64,000 bases of DNA from Onthophagus taurus (Eukaryota > Arthropoda > Insecta > Coleoptera > Scarabaeidae). The notes under the pieces are model-generated. The model ran no database searches. It was not told the DNA's origin and saw only the letters and a program-made list of their open reading frames with translations. Made by a program: the position numbers and the translations under genes. Location of the stretch: positions 13,268,001 through 13,332,000 of the forward strand of contig NC_091973.1 of NCBI RefSeq assembly GCF_036711975.1, read 5' to 3'. Of this stretch, positions 19,101 through 29,590 are shown one piece after another; within the stretch, counting starts at the first letter, position 1; each line of letters opens with the position of its first letter.

Positions 19101-19990
19101 TCGTAACTTTGTTGTTAAGCTATTTGTTTTAACAATCTCGTGATGCGGCATTTGAAATCTTTACAGTCTATTTTTGACATATGGCCTAGAGCTTCATATT
19201 CTTTCATGAATGACGACTACATGTCCCTTATATCGGGTCGTCTCATCAACCTCTTTTCTAACAAAAAGAATCTGTTTATAGCTAAATCGTACCTACATTT
19301 TTTGCAAATTATCGTTTAGTAAATTATTTGCAAAACAACAATGCGTTAAAGAAGCGGATTCCGAATTATAAGGGAAATTCTGCCATTCACCCGAAAGTAC
19401 ATAACCCAGCTTAGTTTTTTGCAATAATAATGACTTGTTTGGTAAACGAATTTGTTCTACACATAACAAATCAAAGAAATGAGAGACTCCTATTAAAATA
19501 TCTATATCTCCGGATATATTAAAATTAGAATCCGCTAATTTTGCATCGGGGGGAATATTTAAACATTCTTTATCAAAGGAAACTGTAGGAATCGCAGTCG
19601 TAATATTTTGTAACACTAAAAAGTTAATTTTGTTTGATAATTCGTACAATGAGAACGAATTGAAACGGTTGTGCGATTTGTAACATTAGTACAATTCGAA
19701 CCTACACCTAAAATTGAGTATTTCACGGAATCGAAACTTAATTTCAGCAACTTAGCAAATTTTTCAGTTATTAAATTATTCATTGAACACGAGTCCAACA
19801 AACAATGTGCGATATGACTGTTACCGTCTGAATCAAAAACCAATACTTGAGCGGTTGAAAGTAATGTAATATTATGTTGTTTATTATTTTTAATACTACA
19901 AGCAAAACTAGGTGAAACATTTGAATTCGAAGTCGAAGGTCTATTTATTACTTCAGGTGTTACATTCAGTTCAACGTTTCTAGGTGTTCG
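19101..19990 (-). pseudogene. Pao gag end, protease and start of RT, right of the LINE
   Basis: Read on the minus strand from 19990: NVELNVTPEVINRPSTS, then the protease HCLLDSCSMNNLITEKFAKL (D-S-C at the active site), ISGDIDILIGVSHFFDLL, KTKLGYVLSGEWQNF, and after a gap SFMKEYEALGHMSKIDCKDF and PHHEIVKTNSLTTKL, where the LINE cuts in. The RT resumes at 13176. At least one frame break near 19620 and a deletion near 19230-19300 disable it. It meets a plus-strand Pao copy at about 20000, head to head. Confidence 0.8.
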
Positions 19991-19994
19991 CGGT

Positions 19995-20609
19995 GTGTAT
20001 CAGGTGTTGTACATTTGGCAATCATTCATGAAAGAATATGAAACTCTAGGCCATATGTCAAAAATAGACTGTAAAGATTTCAAAAATTTCAATTTTTTGC
20101 CGCATCACGAGGTTGTTAAAACAAATAGATTAACAACAAAGTTACGACTAGTATTTGATGGTAGCGCTAAAACCACAACATCTCTTTCAATAAATGATTG
20201 CCAAATGTTAGGTCCCCTTGTTCAAAATGATTTATTTTCAATATTAATTAATTTTCGTAAACACGCTATTGCGATTACTGGTGATTGTGAAAAAATGTAT
20301 CGACAAATTTTAATTAATCCATCACAGCGTAAATATCAATGCATCTTATGGAGAGAAAATCCATCTCATAATGTAAATTGTTTTAAACTAAACACGATTA
20401 CGTACGGGTTGACTAGTTCTAGTTATCTAGCTACGAAGTGTCTACAAACACCTAGTGTTCAAAATAAAGATAAATTTCCTATTGCGGCTAGTAGCGTTTT
20501 AAATGATTTTTATATGGACGGCTGGATTTCAGGCGCTTCCGATTTAGAAAGTGCGTTACAATTAAAAAACATGCAAACAAACAACAAAAAATTGTCTCAT
20601 TTGCTTTAG
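19995..20609 (+). pseudogene. Pao reverse transcriptase, plus-strand copy
   Basis: Open frame with FMKEYETLGHMSKIDCKDF, PHHEVVKTNRLTTKLRLVF, GDCEKMYRQILINPSQRKYQ, TITYGLTSSSYLATKCLQT and NDFYMDGWISGAS. It nearly duplicates, in inverted orientation, the RT pieces at 19101-19230 and 13009-13176, which come from the same family. The catalytic box reads YMDG instead of YMDD, removing one of the two catalytic aspartates. After LKNMQTNNKKL matching is lost. Confidence 0.85.
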
Positions 20610-20720
20610 GAATAAAGCCAAGCTTTTGGAAACCCAAATGGGTGATTTGCCAGCTTTTAGGTTAAAACCATTTATGTGTAACGAATACAGGGGTCGATTA
20701 CGCCGGGCCTATAGAAATTT
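20610..20720. other. Short joint, nothing recognised
   Basis: About 110 bp between the Pao RT copy and a gypsy LTR scrap; no repeat or gene identified. Confidence 0.4.
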
Positions 20721-20779
20721 ACTGATTATATAAACAAATATTCTAAATTAGTTAATACGAAGTAATATTTATCAACTCG
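20721..20779 (-). repeat. LTR scrap of gypsy-A (3' side)
   Basis: Starting ACTGATTATATAAAC, this stretch matches 28298-28356 inside the long 5' LTR region of the same element with few differences. It lies directly after the integrase frame, where a 3' LTR belongs. Confidence 0.65.
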
Positions 20780-21451
20780 AAATTGTTATCGTAATTTTTC
20801 TTTGTTTATCAGAGATTCTTCTATTTTTAATTAGAACTTTATCATTAATATTGAATTCTATGTGTTTTCTGTTTTTCTTGTCTTGTTGTCTTTTTCGATA
20901 CTCGGCTTTCTTTAGTAGTCTTCCTTTTATCAATGTTAACTTATTCTCCATTTGCATCCATCCATCGTCTTTCCATGGTCTTTTCATAGGATTTCCTGTC
21001 ATTAAATTATAAGGACTTTCGTGATGGGAGGTATTAGGTGTATGATTTATAACTTGCTCTATCGTTCGAATTTTAGACATCCATATGTGATGATTTTCGG
21101 ATAAAAGGATTCTAACGTATTTTATTACTTCTTTAATGATTCGTTCACTTGGATTACCTTGTGGGTGGCGAATGCTACTATAGATTGGTTTTATTCCTTT
21201 ATTTTGTAAGTATTCTTTGTATCTTGAATTGTTAAAATATCATTTCCGGAAGTCCGAATTGATTAAAGAAATCAGTAAGGATATTTAAAGTAGTTTCTGT
21301 ATCACTTCTTTTGGTTGGTATTAATTTTGTAAATTTAGTTAATACATCATATATGATAAAAATATTTTTAAAACCTTGACTATTTTTCGGGAGATTGCTT
21401 AGATAGTCTATAGCTATTATTTCTAATTTTTTAGTCGGGATTATATTTTTA
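20772..21451 (-). pseudogene. gypsy-A integrase
   Basis: Core blocks read through two frames: IIPTKKLEIIAIDYLSNLPK, FIIYDVLTKFTKLIPTKRSD, SSIRHPQGNPSERIIKEVIK, EQVINHTPNTSHHESPYNLM and FNINDKVLIKNRR. A frameshift near 21240 divides the core, where the middle catalytic Asp region should lie. The 102-residue downstream piece (21080-20772) is open. The upstream end is cut by the Tc1/mariner inverted repeat. Confidence 0.8.
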
Positions 21452-21629
21452 AAATCACATAAGGTAATATAAAATTTCTGTTGAAACTACCTGTAAACTG
21501 AATTTTATAGATTGTTATTTATGAGCATGATAATATTCCATATTATAATGAAAAACCATTTGATTTTCAGTATATAATTCATTTATTTACAAAGAAAATT
21601 TTATTAATAATAAAACATTTTATTATATA

Positions 21630-22015
21630 TATATTTTTTTTTTTTTTTGCGCAGAGGAGGGGAAAATGCCTTACGCACCCCGGCCTACTGATGGCGCCTA
21701 TAGTTCGTGGGTCGGAAAAATCGTATTTCGGCCGGGAGTGTGGGACTACAATTAATTAGCACCTGCTACCCACTAAAAACTCTTCTCCCGGACCACCCGG
21801 TTTTCTGCGGAAGTCGTTATATCCAGGATTCAATTGCAAGAAAAAAAATATTGATGGTTAATATTAATTTTATTAAGGTTGTCTCAACTTACCGGCTTTG
21901 GAAGGGACTCTTCATCCCGCGGGATGAAGAGTTTTATCTTTTTCGTCTTGAGGACCACAGCCAGATATGCGCTTATTGTTTCTCACTTGGTTTTGTCGGT
22001 CAGCATTGAAAAAAT
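21630..22015 (-). mobile_element. Probable 3' end of a LINE or SINE within the Tc1 element
   Basis: A T-run (21636-21648) followed by GC-rich DNA (GCGCAGAGGAGGGGAAAATG) looks like the poly(A) end of a minus-strand retroposon in otherwise AT-rich sequence. It contains a 26-bp perfect palindrome at 21907-21932. No coding domain is recognised and no target duplication was found. Confidence 0.4.
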
Positions 22016-22101
22016 TAAAAAGATTTCATCAAATATTAAGAACACTTTAATAATAAAAATTATACCTACTTAATAATGAATAAAATTTGTTATGTCAAAA
22101 T

Positions 22102-23626
22102 TTAATAATGGGTGTATAACCCGTTATTATTTTGACATTCTTCTAATCGGGATGTCATTGAGCCGACCAATCGCTGACATAAATCCCCGCCACGAAGACT
22201 ATCCCATTTCCGCATAACGTATTCTTCTAAAATAGCTCGGTCCCGAAATCGTTCGTCAAATTCCCACCCGCGTACCATATAACCCCACACCTCTTCAATG
22301 GGATTTAAATCGGGCGAGCGTGGAGGCCATTTTAATCGTTCTACGTTATTATTGTCTTGAAACCACTCCTCGACTAACCGAGCGGTATGAATGGGGCTGT
22401 TGTCTTGTACAAATGTTAGAACCTCCACCTCATCCTCAGGATATACTGCCCTCACACTTGGAATAAAAATTTCTTCCAAAACCCCAACATAATGCCGAGC
22501 AGTAAATGTTGGGGGCGAAACTTTAACTAACGCTCCAGGCCCGGCATCGCTGATCCAACCCCATACACCTGATAAACAGTTATTGTGGTAATTGTAGTAA
22601 TTCGTCAGATATCATCATCATAGAGTAGTTACAAGGTTCTAGAGCTTACCAAGTGAGACTCGTTCACTGGTTGCCATCGTAACGACATTTTCGGCGTCAT
22701 ATCTCGTCCCACTACGACGCCAAACTCGCTGTTTCGAATTTTGGGATGACAAAAACGTCTTTTCATCCGAAAATATGACACCTCGCCAATCCCGGTTTAT
22801 ATTTTCTTCACAAAATCTCAATCTGTGCTGGGCATTCTGGGGTGACAGCTGAATTTTTTCTGCCGGTATTCTAGCCCGCAAACCTATAAAATTATTAAAA
22901 TTGTTTAGTCATTCTGCTATTTTCTATGTATTACTTTAAAATACCATTCTCGTTTAAACGGTTTCGAATGGTTTGAAGGGAGCAGTCGACTATTAATTCC
23001 TGCCGGATAGCTCTTGATGGGTAAGTTGGGTGCATACGAGCATAATTGACAATTCGCTCATCTTCATCGGCAGTTGTTTTTCTTGGCACTACTCGTGTGC
23101 TCTTTAAACCCCTCTCGCCATTCAAAGCGCCTCGCCTTATCCATTTGTTTACTGTCCATCTCTACCAACAAAGCGAAAAATAGAACCACAAAGAATTTCA
23201 TGTTTTCAAAAATAATTCAAGTAACCCTTTTGATTAATGTATTCCATTATTCTTGGCAAATCAAAATGATTATTATAGAGCTCCTTAAAATACACCCAAG
23301 TTTCATTTAAAATCGGGCAAATTTTACTGCAAATTCACACAGATTTTATTGCCTTCTAAAAACAAAATTGATGGGCAGATCAAAAGCACAAAATTATTTT
23401 ATTAAAAGTTAAACTATTGTGTATTTACATTGTCAAAATAATTGTAATTGGTAGATGATAAAATCGGAATTAAGCTTACAATATAATCATAATATTCAAA
23501 ATTATTCAATCTTACCGACAAATTCACTTGGTTGCAAATTTGATGAATGGGTATTCCGGCCTCGGCCAGAGCACATATTCGCAGTCTTTGCGCAAAACTA
23601 CTTTCCGGTTGACCTAACACCTTCAT
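22102..23626 (-). CDS. Tc1/mariner-like transposase, four-exon model
   Basis: Proposed exons: 23626-23516, 23161-22945, 22883-22650, 22568-22102. Each gap has GT at the donor and AG at the acceptor, and the exons total 1029 nt = 342 residues plus stop, the usual transposase length. Exon 1 gives an N-terminal helix-turn-helix (FAQRLRICALAEAG, IHQICNQVNLS), exon 2 the second (WIRRGALNGERGLKS). The catalytic Asp lies in VIFSDEKTF (exon 3), the second in FVQDNSPIHTA and the Glu in SPDLNPIEEVWGY (exon 4). I count 35 residues between the second Asp and the Glu, one more than in Tc1 (DD34E). No stop occurs in the joined frame. Introns are unusual in this superfamily but the phases agree. Splicing itself is inferred. 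Confidence 0.8.
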
Positions 23627-24326
23627 CGTGAATACTTAACACTAAATTATCACTACCTTAATACTCTAATTTAACACTATCAAAAGCAAAAAAAAACAAG
23701 AAACCGCTACGAAAAATAACAATAAATTAATACTATCTTAATATAAAAATAACGCAGTCGTAAGACTATCAAAATCAAATATAAAGATGTCCAAACGAAA
23801 CTTAAAAGAATAAATACCATCAAAAAATTAAAATTCTAGGTAATTGCGTTATCTCATTTTTTTATGACCATCGCAAACCCTTTGTAAAATCTTATCGCGC
23901 GACATTTAAAGAGACGGGGATGTTTCCCAGAATTGGATGGTAACAGCTGACAAACTCTAAACGAAAATTAAAATAAATATTTTGTTGTATTTTATTATGA
24001 ATGATTTAATTAAGGAATTCCGTAAAATTTTGACAGATAATAATTTTCAATCAAAAGGAAACGTTACAATAATAATTACAATAAACTATTTTTAATACTT
24101 TTGTTTTAAATATTTATTATGATAATAAATAACATAAATAATAATAAATATATATATAATAAAATGTTTTATTATTAATAAAATTTTCTTTGTAAATAAA
24201 TGAATTATATACTCAAAATCAAATGGTTTTTCATTATAATATGGAATATTATCATGCTCATAAATAACAATCTATAAAATTCAGTTTACAGGTAGTTTCA
24301 ACAGAAATTTTATATTACCTTATGTG

Positions 24327-24806
24327 AATAAGGTAATAAATTTTTTAACATTACTAAAGTGTACAAAAAATAAAAAGTTTATTGTTTACCCATTTACGAT
24401 GAAGGTGAGAAATTATTGTAAAATTTTAAGACTTATTACAAAAAAAATATATCAACTCAAGAAAAAAAAATTCGCAAAAGCCTTATGTCAAAAATACGCA
24501 AAAAAATGTGAAGAAACGGTGCGTAAACGCATTAATGGTCGTAAATGGCTTGAAATTATTGAGACTTTCTATAATATTAAACGGTTAAAATGCCATTTTA
24601 AATGAGATTAGAAAAAAAATATTACTAATGGAAATTAAGAGACGATTTTTACATCGAATTTTAACTAAATTCTTTAACTTTACGAAGATATACAGTACAG
24701 AAACGTATTTAAAATTAAGAAACAATTTTTTTCACTTATTAAAGTTCAATTATTTTATTTTACTGAATATATTTGACTATTTTATGAATTTTTAAAATCG
24801 ACTACG
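24327..24806. other. AT-rich stretch, nothing recognised
   Basis: Low-complexity A/T-rich DNA right of the Tc1 element. A short lysine-rich frame (24324-24605) begins inside the inverted repeat and has no recognisable domain. No gypsy pol sequence is seen here, although the RT/RNase H belongs in this interval. Confidence 0.4.
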
Positions 24807-25070
24807 TCATAACATTGGTACAGTTATTTGAATTGTAAAAACGAAATTGTTTATTTTTGTTCGAATCCAAGGCGCGCTCGACTTTAAGCTGGCATCGAGC
24901 GCCCGGCACTTCAGGGTTGAAGAGACGACAAGGCTAGAGCAAAGGTTCGAGAGAAAATGAGTACGCCCCTCCAGTCTTCGATTCTTCGGCCGTACTCGGC
25001 AAAGCGACCGTGCGGGGATTTGTTTTCTGTCCCTTACGCCATGTAGTAAATAAGGTTTGGCCGATAGTAC
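24807..25070 (-). other. GC-rich foreign segment fused in frame to gypsy-A RT
   Basis: The gypsy reading frame runs from MPQTIDVLSA at 25070 into about 85 residues unlike any RT. The DNA is GC-rich (GCGCGCTCGACTTTAAGCTG, GCACGGTCGCTTTGCCGAG in plus or minus sense), unlike its surroundings. It may be an LTR or LINE end; I cannot identify it. The open frame is probably accidental. Confidence 0.4.
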
Positions 25071-26819
25071 ATCAATAGTTTGTGGCATCTCAAACCCAGG
25101 TTTAATCCTTTTATTTAATTCTCTAGCATCCAAACATAATCGTAAACTATTTTCAGACTTTCTTACAATGACTATTGGGTTTATATAACACGAGGTTGAT
25201 CTCTCAATGATCTGTTGTTCTATCATTTTTTCAATTTTATTATTAACTTGATCTCTATAATGGAAAGGTATAGGGTAATTCTTACATTTTAATGGTTCTT
25301 CATTATCAATTAAAATTTTATGTTGGTAATTTCTAGCGAATGTGATCTGATCGTTGAATGTAATAGAGTTTTGTAATAGAATTTCTTTTAATCTTTCTCG
25401 ATACTCACTTTTCAAATCTAACAAATCTATCAGTCTATTTATTTTAATACTTTTATTTTTTTCGGTAATAACTTCTTCTGAGTTATCCCTGTCAAAATTA
25501 TTTTTTATTAAATTATCTCTGTGATAATCATTCATGATATTATCATCAGAATCATAATTATTTTCAATTTTTTTATTTATACAATTAATTAATCCTTCTC
25601 TTTCACTATCTATTCTCTTTTCTTCTACTTTCTGTTGTTCTACCCCTTCAATAGTATTTTCTATTACAAAATTTTCATAGATGATTTCCTTTTCAAAATT
25701 TATTAATTCTTTATCAATTACTAATTTTTTATTCTCAAAATTCAGGATCATTTCATGCTTAACAATGTTATCTATGCCAATTAGACATTCAAAAGACATT
25801 CCTTCATATAAATAAAATTCCATTAAATAACCTTTCCCATTTATATCAACCGTTGTAAATATTTTCTTGTCAATTGTACCCATTTTCTTTTTATTTGCTG
25901 ATAAAATTTCTATTTTCTTAATTTTCTCTATAATGTTATTTAAATTAGTTATCTTAGTTGCTACCGATGTATTTAAAAGTGAAATTTCTGCTGCAGTATC
26001 TAATATAGCTCTAATGGTTAAATTTTGAATCTTAATTTTTATAGTTGGTATAATATTATAAGTTGTTGGTAATTTCTCATTATAAAAATCTAAAAAATTA
26101 TGTGGATTATCATAGAATTTTTTATTATTATTATGATTAATATTGAAGTAGTTTAGTGCTTTTATTATTATTTCTTGTGTTTCATCGAGGTTTTTTTTTT
26201 CCGTCTCCTCATAACTAATATCCTCGGAGGGTCTGTGAATTTCAGCTATAGTTGTCAATCGGGGTGAAAATGTATTGGATTTTCTATTCCAATCTCTTTC
26301 TTCATTAGTGGTGGTGATCATATTTAAGTATTTCTCGTATTCTCTTCTAGGTGGCGTAAATTTTAATGGGTTAGAATTATTATTTATCCATCTCTGAGGA
26401 TATGAATTTGGGCCATTATTATTATTATGATTATATGGATTATGGAATCTTTCATTTCCGAATTTATTATTTCCTGACCGGTAATCTCGATTTTGGAAAT
26501 GGTTGCGTTGGTTCGTATTGTTGCTATAATTTTTATTGAAGTTATCATGTTTGGGATAGTGATTATTATCCTGACCATTTTTAGGATGATTGTAAATATT
26601 ATGTGTAACGTTATTGTAGTTTTTAGGTTTAGAATAGTTGTAGTCTCTGTAATATTGGTAGTTTTTATTGTTGTTATTATTATTATTAGGATTTAGTTTG
26701 GTTAAATTATTATAGGTGTCTAACCTTCGTAAGATTTCAATAAGTTCATTCATGTTTCTAACAGTTTGACACAATACAGAGTTGTTATCGGTTGTTCTGA
26801 AATGACTTAATAAGTACAT
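25071..26819 (-). CDS. gypsy-A nucleocapsid-like region, protease and RT start
   Basis: The first part is asparagine-rich (long NNNN and HNNN runs), followed by a retropepsin with RAILDTAAEISLLN (D-T-A active site), FECLIGIDNIV and KKLVIDKELI. The RT begins with KNYPIPFHYRDQVNNKIEKM, SCYINPIVIVRKSENSLRL and LDARELNKRIKPGFEMPQTI. The sequence then breaks before the catalytic YxDD box. The protein therefore has protease but only RT motifs 1-2. It overlaps no gag stop; a frameshift between 26946 and 26819 links it to gag. Confidence 0.85.
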
Positions 26820-26945
26820 TGCGATAGTATTTTCATCAAGTCCATCGATGTATTTGCATTTATTATAAAGTTTACAGGCATAATTTTCTCTACTACCACT
26901 ATTATCTTTATACGTTCCCGCTAATAATTCGACTCTTAGTTGGTC

Positions 26946-27977
26946 TTATTGGCTTCGATTCCAAAATTGATTGATAAATTCTCGACTAAAATCTTGAAAA
27001 GTCGAACATTTCTCACTTACCATTTCGAACCATTCTAATGCTCTGTCATTGAGTGTAAGTCTTACTAGATTCATAACGGTTTTCTCATCTTGTAAATCTT
27101 GGGTAAGTTTCTGTATGTTTTGCAAGTAGGTCATGGGATGGATTTTATAATGATAACCGTTAAATTTTGGCCACATCTCAGGCTTTAAATATGGGATGGT
27201 GGATGGTGAATCTACGTTAATAACGTTATTTCTGGTTGTTTTAATTTCATTTACTAATTTTTTTACGTTTTCATAATCGTCATATTCTTTAATTTTTAAA
27301 TGTTCTATATTTTCGGAATTTTGTTTATTTAACTCACAGTTACTAATGATTTCTTGATTCATTCTAGTTTGTTGTTCACTTACTTGTTTAAAATTATAGT
27401 TAGTTTGTTGTTTTACCTCTTGTATGTTGTGCATATTGTCTTTTATCTGTTCCGAATATCCATGTGTTTGTTGTTCTATAGTTGTAATTATTTGGGAATT
27501 ATTTTCTTGACGTATGGTCTCAAGATTTTTGTTAACTTGTTGGGTTATTTTCCCATCTAATATTTCTGATATATCATCTAATTTTTTGTTGAGTTGTTTT
27601 TCCATTTCTTCCCGATGTTGTTTTAGTATTAGTTCATTTTCTTTTTTATAAATGTTGAAGCTTTCGATCATTAAGTTTCTATTTTCTTCATTCAATTTTC
27701 TGATATCTTCATTTCTTTTAATTTGGTTTTGTTCATCTCTCATTCTGATTTCTTCATTCATTTTTTTCATGATATCTTCATTCATTTTTTGTATTCTTTC
27801 ATCTCTTGTAATCATGAATTCCATCATTTCCTTCATCGTTACTTGTCTTCCTTCAACCGTTTCTTTTTTATCACCACTGCTTGTAGTAGCTGTCGTGGTT
27901 GGTTGTATATTTAGGTCTGTGTTCTCTTCTTTTCTACTTTTAGAGACAGATCTTGATCTCGTCGTTCTTTCTGCCAT
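26946..27977 (-). CDS. gypsy-A gag
   Basis: 343 residues starting MAERTTRSRSVSKSRKEE. Residues about 45-240 are strongly charged and helical (coiled-coil: repeated MNEDIMKKMNEEIRMRDEQN-like sequence). The C-terminal part carries the gag capsid signature PKFNGYHYKIHPMTYLQN and LTLNDRALEWFEMVSEKC, then FSREFINQFWNRSQ. It starts about 50 bp inside the primer-binding site, the expected position. The frame is open. Confidence 0.85.
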   Translation of the reverse strand: MAERTTRSRSVSKSRKEENTDLNIQPTTTATTSSGDKKETVEGRQVTMKEMMEFMITRDERIQKMNEDIMKKMNEEIRMRDEQNQIKRNEDIRKLNEENRNLMIESFNIYKKENELILKQHREEMEKQLNKKLDDISEILDGKITQQVNKNLETIRQENNSQIITTIEQQTHGYSEQIKDNMHNIQEVKQQTNYNFKQVSEQQTRMNQEIISNCELNKQNSENIEHLKIKEYDDYENVKKLVNEIKTTRNNVINVDSPSTIPYLKPEMWPKFNGYHYKIHPMTYLQNIQKLTQDLQDEKTVMNLVRLTLNDRALEWFEMVSEKCSTFQDFSREFINQFWNRSQ

Positions 27978-28024
27978 TTTTTTTTAAATTGCCTTTTTTT
28001 TTGATAGTTTTTTTTTAAACCTGC

Positions 28025-28046
28025 CCCACGTATTGGGCGCCAAATT
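28025..28046 (-). promoter_or_regulatory. Primer-binding site and LTR edge of gypsy-A
   Basis: Minus strand reads ...CATTACA at the LTR end, then ATT and TGGCGCCCAATACGTGGGG. The TGGCGCC-type tRNA-complementary start a few bases after the LTR is the normal retrotransposon arrangement, upstream of gag. Confidence 0.7.
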
Positions 28047-29079
28047 GTAATGTTTTTCCAAATGGACCGCAAATAGTCCCTCTTCTTTTGAAAAGAATTA
28101 TTTTAATGAAAACAACATTACTGAATTTTATAATAATTTGTTTTTTTATTAAATTGAAAAAAAATTTAAATATTTAAACAGAATTGTCGAATTATCTCAG
28201 GGTTAAAGGCAGGTTCTGGTAATACTGTCAAGACAAACATGTGCACAACTTAAGGTGCAATCAAATTGATATGTTGTCGACAAAATAAACAAAATATACT
28301 GATTATATAAACAAATATTCTAAATTAGTTGATTCGAAGTAATATTTATCAACTCGGATATGTTATGGTCTTAAACAACTCGTCAAATATTAAATTAATT
28401 AGGAAATTGTAATCGTAATCTCAAAATTTATATTGAACTTATCAAGAACTTCTCGTATTGAAGGTAAGAAGAGTCTTTTTCTTTAAAAAATGTAACAACA
28501 AAAACAATAAATTATAAAAAAAAATAACTTAGCCAATTTGTTTCTATGGGAACCTTGGAGGTCAAACTCAGAATAATATTTTCTTCGTGACAGGAACAGT
28601 TGGATTCAGGATTGAGAACCAATTTTTCTCTTCTCTACTGATGATGGTTTCTACCAGAAACGGAACCAATTGCTTTACTTGATCAGGAGCGAATTTAATC
28701 GTTTCTTCGAAATTATTGAATAAGAACGGATATTTTTCTTTAATAGGAACAGGATGAATTGTTTTTTCAGAGTTGAACAGGAACGGATATATTTTTTTAA
28801 ACTCGTTAACACGTTGATTTAATTAATTTTCAGCAGAGCAAAAAAAAAATATGTGCGTTTCTTTAGACAACAGGAAGCACACCCTTTTCATCCAAATTTC
28901 AATATCACTTCAAGTGATAGTTTAGGATTAGAACATTAAAGAACAATAAAATGTACCGAAATTCACTAGCTATAGTATCTAACATTATTTTATAATTGTT
29001 AAAAAAAAAAAACTCTTCTACGATCAATACGATAATCAAACAAGACTAAACTACTGGTAAACGGTTATTATTACAATAT
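28046..29079 (-). repeat. LTR and flanking AT-rich region of gypsy-A
   Basis: The LTR opens at 28046 (TGTAATG in plus sense). It includes 28298-28356, which matches the 3' LTR scrap at 20721-20779. Its outer end was not found; a second gypsy element begins by about 29080. No coding sequence is seen in this stretch. Confidence 0.5.
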
Positions 29080-29590
29080 ATATGTCATTATTAGCCTATC
29101 GAAACACACCCATTTACGGAATGTATGCGAAAGACAAATTTATTAAACCCAAAATTGATCAACAAAAAAGAATTTAAATAAAATTTTTTAAATCAGCAAA
29201 ACAAAACTAAAAGTTATTATGATTAAAAAGATGTAAAGTTGCGTAATCATTTTAAGACAGGTAGTTTGATAAGATATCAATTTAAACCCAAAGATATCTG
29301 TCAACCTGGCATAATAACTAAGACAATTGGGCCACGTTCTATAAAATAAAAAAGGAAGATGGACGATGTATTATTCGCAATATGATTTATTTGAAACCCG
29401 ATAAAAGCTCAAAAACCATAGGTTACCAATTTAATAATTTACGAACTAATAAATTTGTATACGATAATACATGTGAAAATACTATTAATGATACGTTAAA
29501 AGCCGTAGTTATAGATAATCAAAAAACTTCAAGTTTTGGCAGAACTATTCGACGCCGAATAGATATACTGCGGAATAGTTTCTAGTTTTT
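29080..29590 (+). pseudogene. Second gypsy element (gypsy-B), integrase C-terminal part
   Basis: Plus strand reads MSLLAYRNTPIYGMYAKD at 29082, the typical end of the gypsy integrase core, then after stops LIRYQFKPKDICQPGIITKT, IGPRSIK and DGRCIIRNMIYLKPDKS, the C-terminal chromatin-end domain (xPGxI...GPRSY style). Several in-frame stops show decay. Its orientation is opposite to gypsy-A. Confidence 0.65.

Larger units (their letters stand above)
21456..24326 (-). mobile_element. Tc1/mariner element with about 180-bp inverted repeats and intron-bearing transposase
   Basis: 21456-21638 and about 24147-24326 are near-perfect inverted repeats beginning CACATAAGGTAATATAAAAT. Between them lies a four-exon transposase on the minus strand (23626-22102) and a GC-richer LINE-like insertion near 21630-22015. 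The right edge runs into a second ATAAGGTAAT, making the exact end and any TA target duplication hard to read. Confidence 0.8.
20721..28046 (-). mobile_element. Ty3/gypsy retrotransposon gypsy-A, split and internally deleted
   Basis: On the minus strand: LTR edge at 28046, primer-binding site, gag (27977-26946), protease and RT start (26819-25070), then foreign GC-rich DNA, a Tc1/mariner insertion (21456-24326), and integrase (21451-20772) before an LTR scrap. The core RT and RNase H are missing. Frame order and motifs are of the Ty3/gypsy type. Confidence 0.8.

Noticed and set aside
22639-23626. Three short separate minus-strand genes
   Set aside because: They fit as exons of one transposase with GT-AG borders and matching phase, so they are not listed as separate genes.
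26384-26696. Low-complexity frames rich in Ile/Val or Asn
   Set aside because: They come from the Asn-codon repeats of gypsy-A read in other frames.
27354-27987. Hydrophobic plus-strand frames resembling membrane proteins
   Set aside because: Antisense of the Lys/Glu-rich gag coiled coil reads as Phe/Leu/Ile; not real genes.
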